From positions 3,864,001 to 3,928,000 of the forward strand of contig AP031357.1 in NCBI GenBank assembly GCA_037833965.1: a DNA stretch of 64,000 nucleotides, written 5' to 3'. Position numbers and translations under genes: made by a program. Below, piece by piece: positions 30,306 to 42,434 of the stretch; position 1 is the stretch's first letter, and each line of letters opens with the position of its first letter. This stretch comes from Marchantia polymorpha subsp. ruderalis (taxonomy: Eukaryota > Streptophyta > Marchantiopsida > Marchantiales > Marchantiaceae). The notes beneath the pieces are model-generated. The model was not told where the DNA came from. It made no database searches and saw nothing but the letters and a program-made list of their open reading frames with translations.

Positions 30306-32636
30306 GGTGTCCTGCCAGCGTGCAGAGGATTTTGGGCGGAGAGCTGTTTGCACAAGGTGTCTGTCCCAATTGACCTTCCTGCTAGTCATAGACTCATTCA
30401 GCGTAATCTTTACGCTGCTTTTACGAGAGCCACTCTCTTTGATGTTGAGATTGAATTGAGGCTCTAGTTGCGAAAGAGTTTACCATGCACAGCTTGCATT
30501 TTGGTATTCTCTAGCGACTCAGCGTTGAGTGCCCGTCACCAATAGGGTTGATCAAGTGATTGCTTTGCTGATTGCAAAGCCCGCATAATTAAGAGCCATA
30601 TCAATTACTAGTTTCATTCGTTTCTAAACTCAGAAGCATTATCTGCGAGATATAAGTTTCCAACTATGCTTCTTAATTCCACTATGGCTGCTATTTATAT
30701 GGCTGGTTAATGTTTAGAAGATCACATCCAAAAATCGGAATTTGCTGAAAGTAAAATTAGACGTAATGGTCTGATAGACTATATTCCTGCTTCAATGTTA
30801 GTCCTTAGCTCATGATTCGAGTGAGATTCCACTTGAGTCAACTCACAGGTACTGTGTACGTGTAAAATTTTCAAGAAGGAGAATAACCAATTAAGGGCAG
30901 CTTGCGGTTACCTGAATTATTCAACATTTGTTCTCGAAAGCATCACAGCGGGTGTGTTGATCCACCCCTGCAGTCGATTTATGATTGCTATAATGCCTCG
31001 TCCTCTCGAGAGCATTATGTAGGAGAGAAACATCGATCAGCTGGCCTTCCCGAATGCACCTTGCATATTGATGTTTGCTTGTGAGCACTTCCACCAGAAC
31101 TACTGTCTTCTTAGGTTTTTAGCGCTGTTGCTCAGCCCAAATTTCTCTGCACAGTTCCAATAAATTCGATGAAGGCAAGGTTTCTTATCTAGGGAGAACG
31201 AGAACTTGCATGGGTATGCATGGTTGTATCTACACTTCATCCTTCTATTATCTAAGTTACCGAAGAAGCTTAAAATGTCTTTATATATATCAACTTACTT
31301 CCTCCGCATCGATCGTTCTATATTATGGCCTTAGTTTACACATTACACCACTGCCAGTCAAATCTCGTGAAGCGTTCAATTTGACTTTACCTGGGGAGCA
31401 AGTCATTCGTCGCGGCCTAAACGCGTGGCCTGTGTCTTCAGCAACCACTAAGACGCAATAGAAGGTGTCTGTGAGGGGTCGTATCCGGATTGTCGAAAAG
31501 ATTGCGCTCAAATTCTGGAGTTGTATATGACGAGAACTTTGGGGCTCGCGGCCATGAGACAACGTGGAGCAAGTAGGACAGCAAAGGCCTAGCTAGTACA
31601 CTTGTAGCTTGTGGCAGTGCTCGGAGGATGAAGTAAGTCGTCGACTTCGGGGAGTCTCAAAGTTCCCCCCTCGAGGCAGTCAGGCTCCCAAAAGGGACGA
31701 CTGCTACTTCTAGGGTAGTCAGCATGATTGATTTCGTTGTAGTGTACCAAATTTCTTTTCTAACGAACATCAAAAGGCAATTTGTATCGGGGAGAGTTAT
31801 CATTTATTCTCGAATGCTTTCAACGATTCTCTCCTAAGTAATGTCCTCGAGACCACGAGGCATTATATTCAGGACAGGAGAATGCAAGGATCGACGTATG
31901 GCATGTTATGCTTTCATTAACTTCGATAATACGGTTTGTATGGACACTGTTGTCCTTAAAAACTGACAGCAGATATTGATTAAGTCTCTGTTCCCCTATT
32001 AGGTTGCAGCAAAATGCCCTCACTTCATTCATCTCATTAATGGATATCTCAAATGTCAGCGGTAGCTGTCAGCGATTTGCACTCTCACTCGAGTCAAGTG
32101 CGAAGGACTCACAGTAGATTGAGTGAAGCATAAATTAGACAATCGGGCGCGGAGTTTGCGTTTGTGCATGTAAAATTTTGATTCGAAGCAGTCATTGAAT
32201 TCATAAGCATATAACGAAAATGATATATTTAGGATAGATTATATCCAAGTTAAAGCAACAACCATCAACTTATTTATTGATATCCCTCATTATTACATCG
32301 GCTTTGCAAGTAGCAAAGCATTTACTTGATCACCCTATTTGTTCAGGGCACTCAAGGCTGAGTTGCTAGGGGATATCAGAATGCAAGCTTTACTCACACA
32401 AAACACAAACAAAACTAGATCCTCACTGCATCGTCAGACACGATATACTGCGACAATCGTAAAGTATATGTAAAGATAGGTTCAACTTCTCTTCCCCCGA
32501 AAGGGTCTATGAGTACCAGGAAGTGCACTACTACAAGACCGTAATGAACACGACCTTCCTCATAGACACGAGACAGACATTTATTTGTGAAAACAGTTCT
32601 CCTGCCAAATCTCGCGAAATCTTGCTCGAGAATTCA
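30306..32636. other. Intergenic: 3' tail of copy 3 and downstream module of copy 4
   Basis: 30,500-30,600 holds the family 3' block (CTCAGCGTTGAGTGCCC, TTGATCAAGTGATTGC). 31,800-32,110 matches the downstream module seen near 25.4 and 37.2 kb. 32,270-32,400 is the 3' tail of copy 4. The middle (30.7-31.8 kb) holds short frames I cannot assign. Confidence 0.5.
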
Positions 32637-33209
32637 TCAGTTCAAGTCCACGTTCTGGGTAACAGAAGTGTTCTCAAAACTTGCACCGTTGGCTTTGAAC
32701 CAATTGACTTTCTCTGCATCGGTCATATTCTCGACCTGAGACGACAATTCAACAGCATTTGAGGATTTGAGGATCCAGGAGCCTTTGGATGAATCCTCCG
32801 TGAAGACAAGACCTGTGGGCTTGGCTTGGCTCAAGCACTTAGTCATGTCTGAGGTAGCGTCATCGAGCAGCGAGCGGCGTCTGCAGCTCTGGTACCAGTA
32901 GCCGGATGTGAACCCTCCGCCGACGTAGCAGATGTTTCCAGTGGCAGAGCCGACTTGGTTATTGTTGCAACCGCCGTTTCTGTAGACGCGGCTGGTCTTG
33001 CAGCCGTCCATGTCTCGAAATAGAACCGATCCGCCGTTTGCGACGCAGCAAACTTGTCTGGCGATGCCATTGAACGAGTATCCGGACCCGGAACAAGCTC
33101 CAGTGTTCGAATAAAAGATGATGTCCACGGCATCAGCCATGGTGGAAAACCCGAAGAGGAACATGGGCACTAAGAGGTACATCTTGCTCAAAGCAGAGTT
33201 CTTCTCCAT
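32637..33209 (-). CDS. Small secreted cysteine-rich protein, copy 4
   Basis: 190 residues from ATG 33209; the 14-residue upstream extension crosses the 3' splice site (TTTTGCAG at 33225). The signal peptide is YLLVPMFLFGFSTMADA, and all eight cysteines are at the family positions. With copies 3 and 7 it shares LFRDMDGCKTS and GNICYVGGGFTSGYW, marking a branch distinct from copies 2, 5 and 8. The C-terminus reads NTSVTQNVDLN. No defects are visible. Function unknown, secretion likely. Confidence 0.9.
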   Translation of the reverse strand: MEKNSALSKMYLLVPMFLFGFSTMADAVDIIFYSNTGACSGSGYSFNGIARQVCCVANGGSVLFRDMDGCKTSRVYRNGGCNNNQVGSATGNICYVGGGFTSGYWYQSCRRRSLLDDATSDMTKCLSQAKPTGLVFTEDSSKGSWILKSSNAVELSSQVENMTDAEKVNWFKANGASFENTSVTQNVDLN

Positions 33210-33224
33210 TTTTGTGGAAGTCTT

Positions 33225-33965
33225 CTGCAAAACATACAGCGAATATTCCATTTCTCAAAGTACGATATACGACATTTCACTTCCAGTCCCAAAAAGAGCA
33301 TTCACGATTCGATCTAGTAGTATTACTGGATCGAATCACAATAATACTAATGTGGTTTGCAAGCTCCTGAGATTATGGACCGGTGATCAGATATTATTAT
33401 AAATTTCTCGTGTAAAAAAACGCCATAATCTACACCTAATTTAACATGGAAGTAATTAAAAACCTGGCATTTGCTGTACCTGTATGCTTAGTAATAGAAT
33501 CGATGTAAAGATTGAGGGATGATAAAGAACTATCTACACATTCGAAAGGGGGGACACATGAATTACAAAAGAGAGCACAAACTGTTTTGACTCTATGTTT
33601 TTACCCGCCGCATTGATAGCGGGATAAAGCTGAGGGGCCGAAGAAATGATGAGAAGTCGTCTCCCTAGCAATAACTGGAACAGTTTATTCAATAGTCTTT
33701 GTTCTGCGTAACATCGAACATAGCTCGTACAGTTCAATTTCAAAGAACACACGTAGTAAAAATTACACGAATGGCAGGAGATAGCATACCTTCGGAGGGG
33801 CACGTACAAAAGCGGAAGCTTGACGTAGTGAAATGAATGCTCCTGCTCGATACCGCAGATAGATGAGATGCAGAAATCAGAAGCAGAGAATGTCTTTATA
33901 TAGCTGATTTGGAATGACTAGGTCTCCATCATTTCGGACCAGGATTGTGTCGGGACAAAGGTCAA
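33225..33965 (-). promoter_or_regulatory. Promoter, exon 1 and intron of copy 4
   Basis: Minus strand: TTGACC at 33960-33965, TATATAAA at 33895-33902, exon 1 with CTGCATCTCATCTATCTGCGG, donor CGAAG|GTATGC at 33789, acceptor TTTTGCAG at 33225. The intron is 565 bp. Confidence 0.7.
33306..33337. repeat. Palindrome inside the copy 4 intron
   Basis: Two 16-bp arms abut without a loop and pair with two mismatches (outer eight bases GATTCGAT/ATCGAATC perfect). Confidence 0.7.
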
Positions 33966-36815
33966 TGCCAGTCTTTTGGCATGTCAGGCGAGCCTGCAGA
34001 TTCGTTGCCGATGACCTTTGCTTCTTCCAGCAATTAAGAAGCAGAATGTGACAGATCGCCGCGTCCTTCTGCTAAATAAAGATAACTTTTGTCTGGTGGA
34101 CTATGAAGTCTTGACGTTTGTCGCTTTGGGGACAGTCAATAACTGCCCGCAAAAAAGCTGAAATGATTTGTCTTTTGTCTCAACCGAATCTTCTCAATTA
34201 TCTGATTGGCAGAAGCCTTTTAACTGGGACATCTCGTCCACAAGACCAACCTTCTAAAACGATAACATTATTCGCTTTAACTATGCGGAGTAAAACCAAG
34301 TGAAAGTCAGTATAAGACAAAGCAGGATGGATCATGAGAATCACCAAGTTCGAGATACTGACTGTACTTCAGTGTTAAATTGCTCTATTTGTCGTACTTT
34401 CTTCGAATCTAGTGCAACCTACTGTGTTTCTGAAAAGTGTGCCTATGTTGTCCTGAGTATGTAGGAGGTCAAGTAAGGTCGGGGAGTTGATGCCAGGGGA
34501 ACGAGTCCGACTTGACTGACCTCTCAGAATTTTTAAAATGCACTAGATTAGAGTATGTTTATTCAGGAAGTTGAACAAGGCAAGATCCTGAAATGAATAA
34601 TAACTAAAGATTGATTCTGGAAGAACCATTCATTCAGATCATATTTGTTTACTCCTCTCTACTAGCTGCCTTCCAACCTTATGAGGAAAATTTGGTAGTC
34701 ATAGTTGTAGAAAGGAAAAGCACATGTAGACGGTGAAGAATCGAATCAGAATCTAGAGGTGTGGAATCTCCTCCAAAATACAATATGGAAAATAAATAAA
34801 AGATCAATTCAGATATCACATAATAACATGGTGGTGTCTGGAAGAGATGATCATAGTCATTTTTCAACATCTTGTTCTCCAGCAAAGATTCGTGTATTTC
34901 TAAATTTCAAATATTAATGGTTGCATTATTTCAGAATAGAACGGCAAAAAGTGGAATTTTACTTGTTAAAGTAAGTCATGACGTGCACGGATGAACTTTA
35001 GTAACGACGTTGCAAAAAGTTATATTTTCCAAACATGCAATGATCTATACATTGAAATATACAAATATTGAAAAGGAAGATACAACCATACCTCAATGGG
35101 GTTCATCTAATAGACGCTGTTGTGAAAGTAACCTGCAAACCAAAGTAGACAGTAACATACCATTTGCAGTGCAAACCACGTCTAAAAGTAATGATCTGAT
35201 AACACAATATCAAAAACTCTACTGGAGAACTCAGAATATACACTCCACTAGCTACGTTAACATTTCAGGTCTATCCAAATAACGAGTCCAGCGACTAATC
35301 TTTGGTTCAGTGATGACTTCAGGTTGCCTTCAGATTATTCAGTGATGTCTTCATCTTAGATCTAAATTCAAGCTTATATGAATTGGAAGTTTAAGTGTGG
35401 AGAGATGAAATTATAGAGTATGATTAAATAGTAGATACTTGTATAAAGGTCTAAATAATCATATGGATGGCTTGAAGCTGCACCCGAATAATACCCATGA
35501 AGAACGAGTCCTTGAAGTCCGATGTAGAGGACCCAAATCTCAAATTCCTGAGAACTTCAGTGTCCTCAAATTGTAGATACTTACAGGAGTACATCGAGGC
35601 AGGTTGCTCTTGTTGCAAGGGGATTATCTAAAAATGCATGTACAAAGATATTTCAAAAGCTGTTCAAATTTGCAAACCAGTACCTTGCACGTTTTTAAGT
35701 TGCTGCCTGCGTATGCTCTTGAGTCTTTTTGTAAGCCGTGCAACAGGCAAACGATATAAATGTGAAGACTTTTATTAGCAGTAAGTCTTTAGTCGTCACT
35801 GATCATGTAGCATGTCCATTTGTAGCATGCCAGGTCAAATCCTGCAGGCCAATGAGCAAGCGTTGTATTTTATACCAATTAGAATGTCGATACCCATGTG
35901 ACGATACTTTATCGACTTACCAATCAGAAAAAGCTGTGCTTTTGAAGCTAGAAAGTAACTCGGACATTTATGTAACATTAATGTGGGAACCGTCTATGAA
36001 GACTGTCTGCTTCTTTCCCAATTAGCCTACGGATCAGACGAAAACGAGGTGAATGTACTCCGAAACGGAAAATACACCTTTTCTGTAGTCTGCACTCAGA
36101 ATGCTCAATGCAAACAATCTCAAAAATAAAAAAGTTGTCACTTTTCCTTCATCTTCATGCTGCTGAAACAGCTCTATATCACTTACACGTAATATATTGG
36201 AACAAGGACAATCCCTGAACAAGTGTCACATATACGTCAGTTAAACGCTATTTCACTGGAGTATTACATAATGAGTACGCGGAGACTCCCCGTTGCAAGA
36301 TATCATACAACACGTAAAGAACGCAGAAGCCAAGGTATCAGGCTGCCAGACACCTAACATGTAGCTTTGTGTGGTGATCAGCAGTTGAATCTAGTGACCG
36401 ACCGAGAGCCAGAGCGAAGATTTTATTCTCAGTTATTGTCGACATGCTTGATCTCAGACCTTGCTGTGGTCAGTAGTAAGCTAACGATCAACTCAGGCTG
36501 CTAGCCTACCACAGCCAAACATCAATAACACTCGAGAGAAGGCTAATAGAACTCAAGTTTGAGCAGCATAGATTCAATACTCAGCAAGTTCCTCCCTGCC
36601 TTTGAAGATCGGATGTGGGGATCTCTCATTAGATGACGACGCGCATCCATTACGTTGTTTCGGTTGTTTTATGAATACTGGTTATCTGATATAATCCTAA
36701 AACCGAAGCAAGTATAAACGGACTCGACATTTTAGATTTCTTCGCTTTCAGCTAGTTCATCGCCCACACAACAGCAACACCTAACGGTCTGGTATCATTA
36801 GTAGTAATCCTTTGA

Positions 36816-36838
36816 AGAGAGAGAGAGAGAGAGAGAGA
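36816..36838. repeat. (AG)n microsatellite
   Basis: Uninterrupted AG dinucleotides over about 23 bases. Confidence 0.9.
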
Positions 36839-37276
36839 TGTCGCTGGTAGTGGTTCAACCGTAAATAGAGCTAGAATATAGGACGATGCATGCGGACGAA
36901 CTGAGCTCATATAAAGCTCTTATAAGCTTCTTCAGTAACTTGGATGAAGACATGGAGTCAAAACAGAGGGATGAAGTGCAGATATATCTATGCCTACCCA
37001 TGATTCAAAACCTCTCGTTCGTATCAGATGATAAACCTTGCCTTTATCTAACTTATTTCCACAGTGCTTGGAAATTTTGCCTGGACAACAGCAATAGCAA
37101 ACCCGAAGTGGGCATGTATTCTGATGGTAGTTAACAATTTATCTTCTCAACAAAAGATCAAAAGACAAGTTGTATTAGGAAATTCTTATGCTTCAATCTC
37201 GACTGTTATTAAGGGATTCTATCCTGTATAATGTCCTCTTCACAACGAGGCAATACAGTAAACACAGGCCAGTCCA

Positions 37277-37297
37277 GATATAAATATTAATATAAAG

Positions 37298-37328
<31 letters not shown>

Positions 37329-37339
37329 TCTATATCTAT
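37277..37339. repeat. AT-rich microsatellite
   Basis: A TATAAATA-type tract leads into a pure (TA)n core of about 20 bases and TATC repeats. Confidence 0.9.
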
Positions 37340-37489
37340 TGAATATGCTCTCATTTACTTTACTGGTACAGTTTGTATCGATTGTACAAACTGGGAAAAA
37401 AGGTTAATTAATGCTTTGTATTATGTCATAAAGTCACACGATGAGCTTACTTGGCTGTTTTTCTCCCTGCGTATATCATATGTCAACAG

Positions 37490-37550
37490 TTGCTGTAAGC
37501 GATGTCCAGTGAAAGTGGACATCGCTTACAGCAATGTCCACTTTCACTGG
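37490..37550. repeat. Two overlapping perfect inverted repeats
   Basis: Arms 37490-37508 and 37516-37534 pair over 19 bp without mismatch. Arms 37506-37520 and 37536-37550 pair over 15 bp. Related modules at 25.55 and 32.06 kb lack the extra arms. Confidence 0.9.
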
Positions 37551-38082
37551 AGTCAAGTGCGAAGTACTCACAGTGAAGAAAGAGATTTGCATAGAGAAAA
37601 CTGTTAGGTTCGGACTTAGCTTATGTGGATGTTATCACACATTAATCGGCCATGTATGCAAAAGCGTCGTTGAATTCAGAGCAGACTTGGAGAGTGAATA
37701 ATCAGCATGCAAACATCTACGTTTAAAAAAAAAGATAAAATTATTATTGATTCTCGATCATTATTCCATGGAGTTTGCAAGTAGCAAACGATTTCCTTGA
37801 TGTCCTTACATATGCGCGGCACTCAAGGCTGAGTCGGCAGCAAGATTCAAGGTATATACGGTAAGATCATATGCAACTATAGCCTTACTTCCTTTGAAGA
37901 CAGGACATAGAGCGTTGAATTCGAAAGCCAACTACAGAAAGTTTAACTTTTCTTCATTCTAACGCGTCTACGACTACCAGGAGGTGTACTACAGGGGCGC
38001 CATCATCATCCGTTCGGGACAGACATTTATGCGTGAAAACAGCTCTCCGTACTACAGATGGACGCTCATTGAGAACTTAGAT

Positions 38083-38655
38083 TCAGTTTAAGTTCACGGT
38101 CTCTGTAACAGCGATGTTGTGGAAACTTGCGCCGTTGGCTTGGAACCAGTTTACTTTCTCTGCATCGGTCATACTCTCGATCTGAGACGATAGTTCAACA
38201 GCATTTGAGGATTTGAGAATCCAGGTGCCTTTGGTTGAGTCCTCGGTGAACACAAGACCTGTGGGCTTGGCTTTGCTCTCGCACTTAGTCATGTCCGAAG
38301 GAGCGTCACCGAGCAGCGAGCGGCGTCTGCAGCTCTGGTACCAGTAGCCGGATGTGTAACCTCCACCGGTGTAGCATCTGTTTCCCGTGCCGGAGGCAAC
38401 CGAGTCTCTGTCGCAACCGCCGTTCCTGTAGACGAGGCTGGTCTTGCAGCCGTCCATATCTGTAAACAGCACCGAGCCTCCGTTTGCAATGCAGCAAACT
38501 TGTCTGTCGATGCCATTGAACGAGTATCCGGATCCGCGACAACCTCCACTGTCCCCATAGAAGATGATGTCGACGGCGCCGACCATGCTGGACAAACCGA
38601 GAAGGACCATCGGCACTATGAGGTACATCTTGCTGAAAGCACCGTTCTTCTCCAT
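38083..38655 (-). CDS. Small secreted cysteine-rich protein, copy 5
   Basis: 190 residues from ATG 38655; the open frame to 38676 crosses the 3' splice site. It is nearly identical to copy 2: same signal peptide, same eight cysteines, same C-terminus TVTETVNLN-type ending. The visible protein difference is NGIDRQ for NGAGRQ in the first core motif. The high identity over introns and flanks implies recent duplication or gene conversion with the 27.8-kb copy. Intact, presumably secreted, function unknown. Confidence 0.9.
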   Translation of the reverse strand: MEKNGAFSKMYLIVPMVLLGLSSMVGAVDIIFYGDSGGCRGSGYSFNGIDRQVCCIANGGSVLFTDMDGCKTSLVYRNGGCDRDSVASGTGNRCYTGGGYTSGYWYQSCRRRSLLGDAPSDMTKCESKAKPTGLVFTEDSTKGTWILKSSNAVELSSQIESMTDAEKVNWFQANGASFHNIAVTETVNLN

Positions 38656-38670
38656 TGTCGTGAAAGGTTT

Positions 38671-39347
38671 CTGCAAAACGTACAGAGAAAGTCCATATTC
38701 TCAATCCACGTTGCATGAGATGTCAATGATAGTCCCAACGAGAGGATACATTTTCACCTCACGAACATCACTGTGTTTCACAAACTCCTAACTTTACGGA
38801 CTTGTAACCAAATACTAGCATATTCTTTGGGATAAATAAACGCCATAATCCTCACTTCTTATTCCAGCATAATATTAAAAGCATTTAGTATAGAATTTGA
38901 GGTTAATGAAGAGTCACTGAAACAATCAAAGGGGTAGACACATAAATACAATAGAGAACAAAAACCATCTATAGCGGTACAAAGCACCATAATGCATCCA
39001 GATCGATCCAGAGGGCCAGAAGAATTGGAGAGAGCTAGGAGTCCTTAGTGATAACTGAACAATTGACAAAACTATAGTCGCGTTGAGTTTCATCGAAGAT
39101 CGCTTAAACAGTTCAAGCCCATCTAATACACGTCGTAAAGATTACCTGAAAGGCAGTGCTGAAAGTACTCCTCCGGACGGGCAAGTACACAAGGGTAAGC
39201 TTGACGTAGTGATATGAAAGCTCTTGGACGATCACCGAAGACAGATGAGATGCAGAAATCAGAAGAAGGGAATGGCTTTATATAGCCGATTCGGAAGGAC
39301 TAGATCTCCCTCTTTGAAGACCAGGATTGTGTCTGCACTGAGGTCAA
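38671..39347 (-). promoter_or_regulatory. Promoter, exon 1 and intron of copy 5
   Basis: Minus strand: TTGACC at 39342-39347, TATATAAA at 39277-39284, donor TTTCAG|GTAATC at 39145, acceptor TTTTGCAG at 38671. The intron is 475 bp, against 471 bp in copy 2. Confidence 0.7.
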
Positions 39348-41392
39348 TGCTGGTCTTGTGACTGCAGAGGTCATTCCTGCTGGTGGGTCCAGACTCTGAC
39401 CGGTTGAACAGTGTTCTGTGCCTTTAACCAATAAAAAAGGCATATAAAAGGCAGATAAAAGAAGAAGAACGGTGTGGTGTGCCTTTAACCAATTAAAAAA
39501 GGCAGATAAAAAGCAGATAAAAAAGGCATATAAAAGATCGCCGCATACTTTTATTACTTTTATCTAAATTTTGTTTTTTGCGATACCAATTTTGCGGTTT
39601 ATAGACGACAGTAAAGGACACTCTCCTCGACTAACTGTTGTGCTTTGAATACAAAATACAGCTTCAACTTTGATAATCGTAATGAGAGAATTATTCTCCT
39701 CCGTGGTCGAGGGTCGTAGATAGGATGTACCTTCTAGTGTGACGAGCTTTCTCTCCCTAGTTCTATCGAGAAATATCTCCAGTCTTCTGGATAATGTCTC
39801 CTTGAATTTGAGATACGTTTTTCATTCTCCACTGCTTATTCATTACTTATTCATTATTGCTGCCTAACGTGGTGAATTGCGATTACAGACTCAGATGGTT
39901 ACAAAAGTGTTTTTCAGTGTCAGTGTGTGAATATGATTACTTATTGTTAATGACCGTATCTTAAGGTTTGACCAGGCCAGCTCACAACCCGTAGCAACTC
40001 GGATGGAATTCGAAGAGAATATACTACGAGCTCATGAATGTGCAGCTCTTCACTTGCTTCACCGCAACATATGTCTCGCTGGTTCTCAATTATCACAAAA
40101 ATACCGCGTTGCAAGAAGGGGCCATAGTTATGAAAACTCTTGAGAAGATCCTGCAAATGCTTTACTTCGGAAACACGACACAGGAAGAGTCAATCTTCCC
40201 GTTAGTTGTCCAATGCATTCCGTCCAGCTGCGTTCATGTCTCGTAGTGCTTTCAAGAAATGGTAATTTCCAGTTCAGCTGAGTCAAGATCTCGACATTAA
40301 GAGGAGAAAAAGTCGTGATTGATTGAACTCAAGGTTTATAATTCTTCTCCTTCTGCTTGAAGACCCACGCCGTCACGTGGCTCAAGTCTAGACACAGTAT
40401 GCTCTCCGCAGCCTCTCATTTCACAAGGAAGCTTTCCGGCCGTGAACAATGTGGCCAGGAATGAGGATTCGACTATGAAGTGAAGCAGTGGTGAACAACT
40501 TTTTTCATACCAGTAGAACAACTGGATCATTCCTGAGGATCTCTATATTTCGATCCTTGATCCCTTTTCTGACTGGAAATCAGTCGTCTGCGGCCATCGG
40601 TTCGTGAGCGTAGTAGCACAGCGCTACGATGATACCTCTTCCTTTGTAAATTTTTTCTGGCCATGCTACTTTCGCCAAATACAATCAGATCTGTCAAAGC
40701 TCCCGGTCCTCAGTAGCAGTTGGACACAAAGTATCTCTAACTGAGACACGATTCCTTTCTGTCCATGATTCTTGAACTAACCCGATTCTTCTCACATTAT
40801 CCTATTCACTATTTGATAATGGAGACCGATATCCCTACGCGATGATCCAGAGAGAGGCATCCTCTGAGCTGAAAAAGGACGAGGTCCATTTGCGCTTGTG
40901 GTAATGAAGGGGTAGTCGCTTTCGGCATGGACTAAGAGTCACCGTTGAAAGGCTCAGGAAGCTTTAGGAAGCTTTGGTCATACGCCTCGGCGCGTGCGAA
41001 TATCTGGACCTTGTGGGACCCCTGAATCATTCATTCATCCTTGCATTTCCTTGAACTCAGAACTCCTGCTCTGAGGAGCAGACGTTCCACAACGTCTGTG
41101 GGACGTTTTGTTCTTCGGCCGTAATAGGCACGTGTACATGTTGCATATGCTGCTGACATTTGTATCAGTTGTGTCCACAGAAAACCAAGGAGTAGATTGC
41201 CGTGATAGTAACCATGACACACGCCTTTTCCACCCCAACCAGCTCGACTGCTCCACGAATGTGAGATACGCGCGTCGATTGGGAAGAACTCTGAGAGATA
41301 TGCTGAGAACATTCCATGCTAATTCCATGCAAGTATAGCCCATTTTCCACTAAAATATTGGACTCGTACGATTTGACGTACTCCTGCATGTT

Positions 41393-41640
41393 CTAAAGAA
41401 ATGTACTTGACGGATAAGATAAGGACACCACTGACGTTCTCAATCTGTTTTCCTCGATGGAAAGGCACGTTGGTAGCCTCAGTTTCTGCATAGTTAGCCT
41501 AACGTCGCCGTGGTAAATAAGCCAGAAACGTCGCCGTGGTAAATAAGTGTTTACAAACTTCATAGAAGACGTCAATTTCTTCTTGTATATTTGGACAGTG
41601 AAGGAGTCTGTCTGACGATGGGAGGTCGTTCACATTGTAT
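41393..41640 (-). pseudogene. Relic matching the ORF at 18226-18636
   Basis: On the minus strand this reads ENRLRTSVVSLSYPS in the same frame as 18.3 kb, with differences mostly at third codon positions, plus GGAGTCTGTCTGACGATGGG matching the 18.36-kb CCATCGAACAGACTCC region. A 21-bp stretch is duplicated with a period of 26 bp (41501-41521, 41527-41547), disrupting any frame. Confidence 0.4.
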
Positions 41641-41725
41641 TATCCACCCTCGACCATGAATGGACCCTCTAAGATCTCACTGAGTTGGAATCGATTTGTT
41701 CCCATTATATTACGATCGCATAACT

Positions 41726-41768
41726 CCTCGATTGCTCACCACTCATCAAAAGTGGTGAGCAATCGAGG
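41726..41768. repeat. Perfect inverted repeat, 18-bp arms
   Basis: Arms 41726-41743 and 41751-41768 pair without mismatch around a 7-base loop (CATCAAA). Confidence 0.9.
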
Positions 41769-42278
41769 TAAGTTCACCGTTCTAGAAGGGACTGTCAGTA
41801 CTAAATCGAGACCAATCTTCAATGCCAGAATCGATGATTTGAATTACCTCTTATGGATTCGTTTGGGAACAATTCTTGACAGACAGACTGAGGTATGGGT
41901 GTCATGCCAAAGCCTCTGTGCATTCTGGTGAATTCAAGCTGGGATATTTTATTTGGAGTGCCTTTGAAGCTTGTACTGCAGTGTGCGTTAAATTAAAGTG
42001 CAAGTTGCAATCAATCTCAAAATGGAAGAAGAAACAGGTCTTACACCTGTAGCAGCAACCATAATCATCATCGACTGATGCAGAATGACAATTTGTTAAA
42101 GGCACGTGATGGAATTTAAGCAAGCAGGACAGAAACAAGAAGTATGCGAGGACTTAACGAACAAAACTTCCTCTGAATGTCATCATGGCTGGAAATTGTT
42201 AATGTTCCAGACCTGAATTTCTGAATTACACAAGCTATTGACTGCAGATGACGTCGAAGATGATCACAGAAATATGAC

Positions 42279-42434
42279 GTGATCTTTAAGAGACGCACAC
42301 AGAGTCCACAAATGATCATGTAGTCTCCCTCTACTACACTTTTGAAGAGCATGTGCGTGATCTTTCAGAGACGCACACAGAGTCCACAAATGATCACGTA
42401 GTCTCCCTCTACTGCACTTTTCAAGAGGATGTGA
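42279..42434. repeat. Tandem duplication, 78-bp unit
   Basis: GTGATCTTT...GAGACGCACACAGAGTCC through CTCCCTCTACT.CACTTTT occurs twice in direct orientation (42279-42356 and 42357-42434) with few differences. Confidence 0.85.

Larger units (their letters stand above)
33970..37600. other. Intergenic: upstream module of copy 4, dispersed repeats, downstream module of copy 5
   Basis: 34,118-34,330 resembles 50,880-51,030. 35,460-35,600 resembles 56,030-56,170 (CATATGGATG, GAAGTCCGATGTAGAG, CAAATTCCTGAGAA). 36,060-36,270 is an inverted copy of the flank of pseudogene copy 3. 36,680-37,560 is the downstream module. No intact gene is seen. Confidence 0.5.
37606..39795 (-). repeat. Inverted segmental duplication, right arm
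   Basis: Reverse-complement partner of 26716-28894, with a spacer of about 8.7 kb. Homology ends near AAAACTGTTAGG at 37606 and near CCAGTCTTCTGGATAA at about 39,795. Confidence 0.85.

Noticed and set aside
31210-31461. 83-codon plus-strand ORF
   Set aside because: No homolog within the window, no promoter or splice context seen, and composition like the surrounding intergenic DNA.
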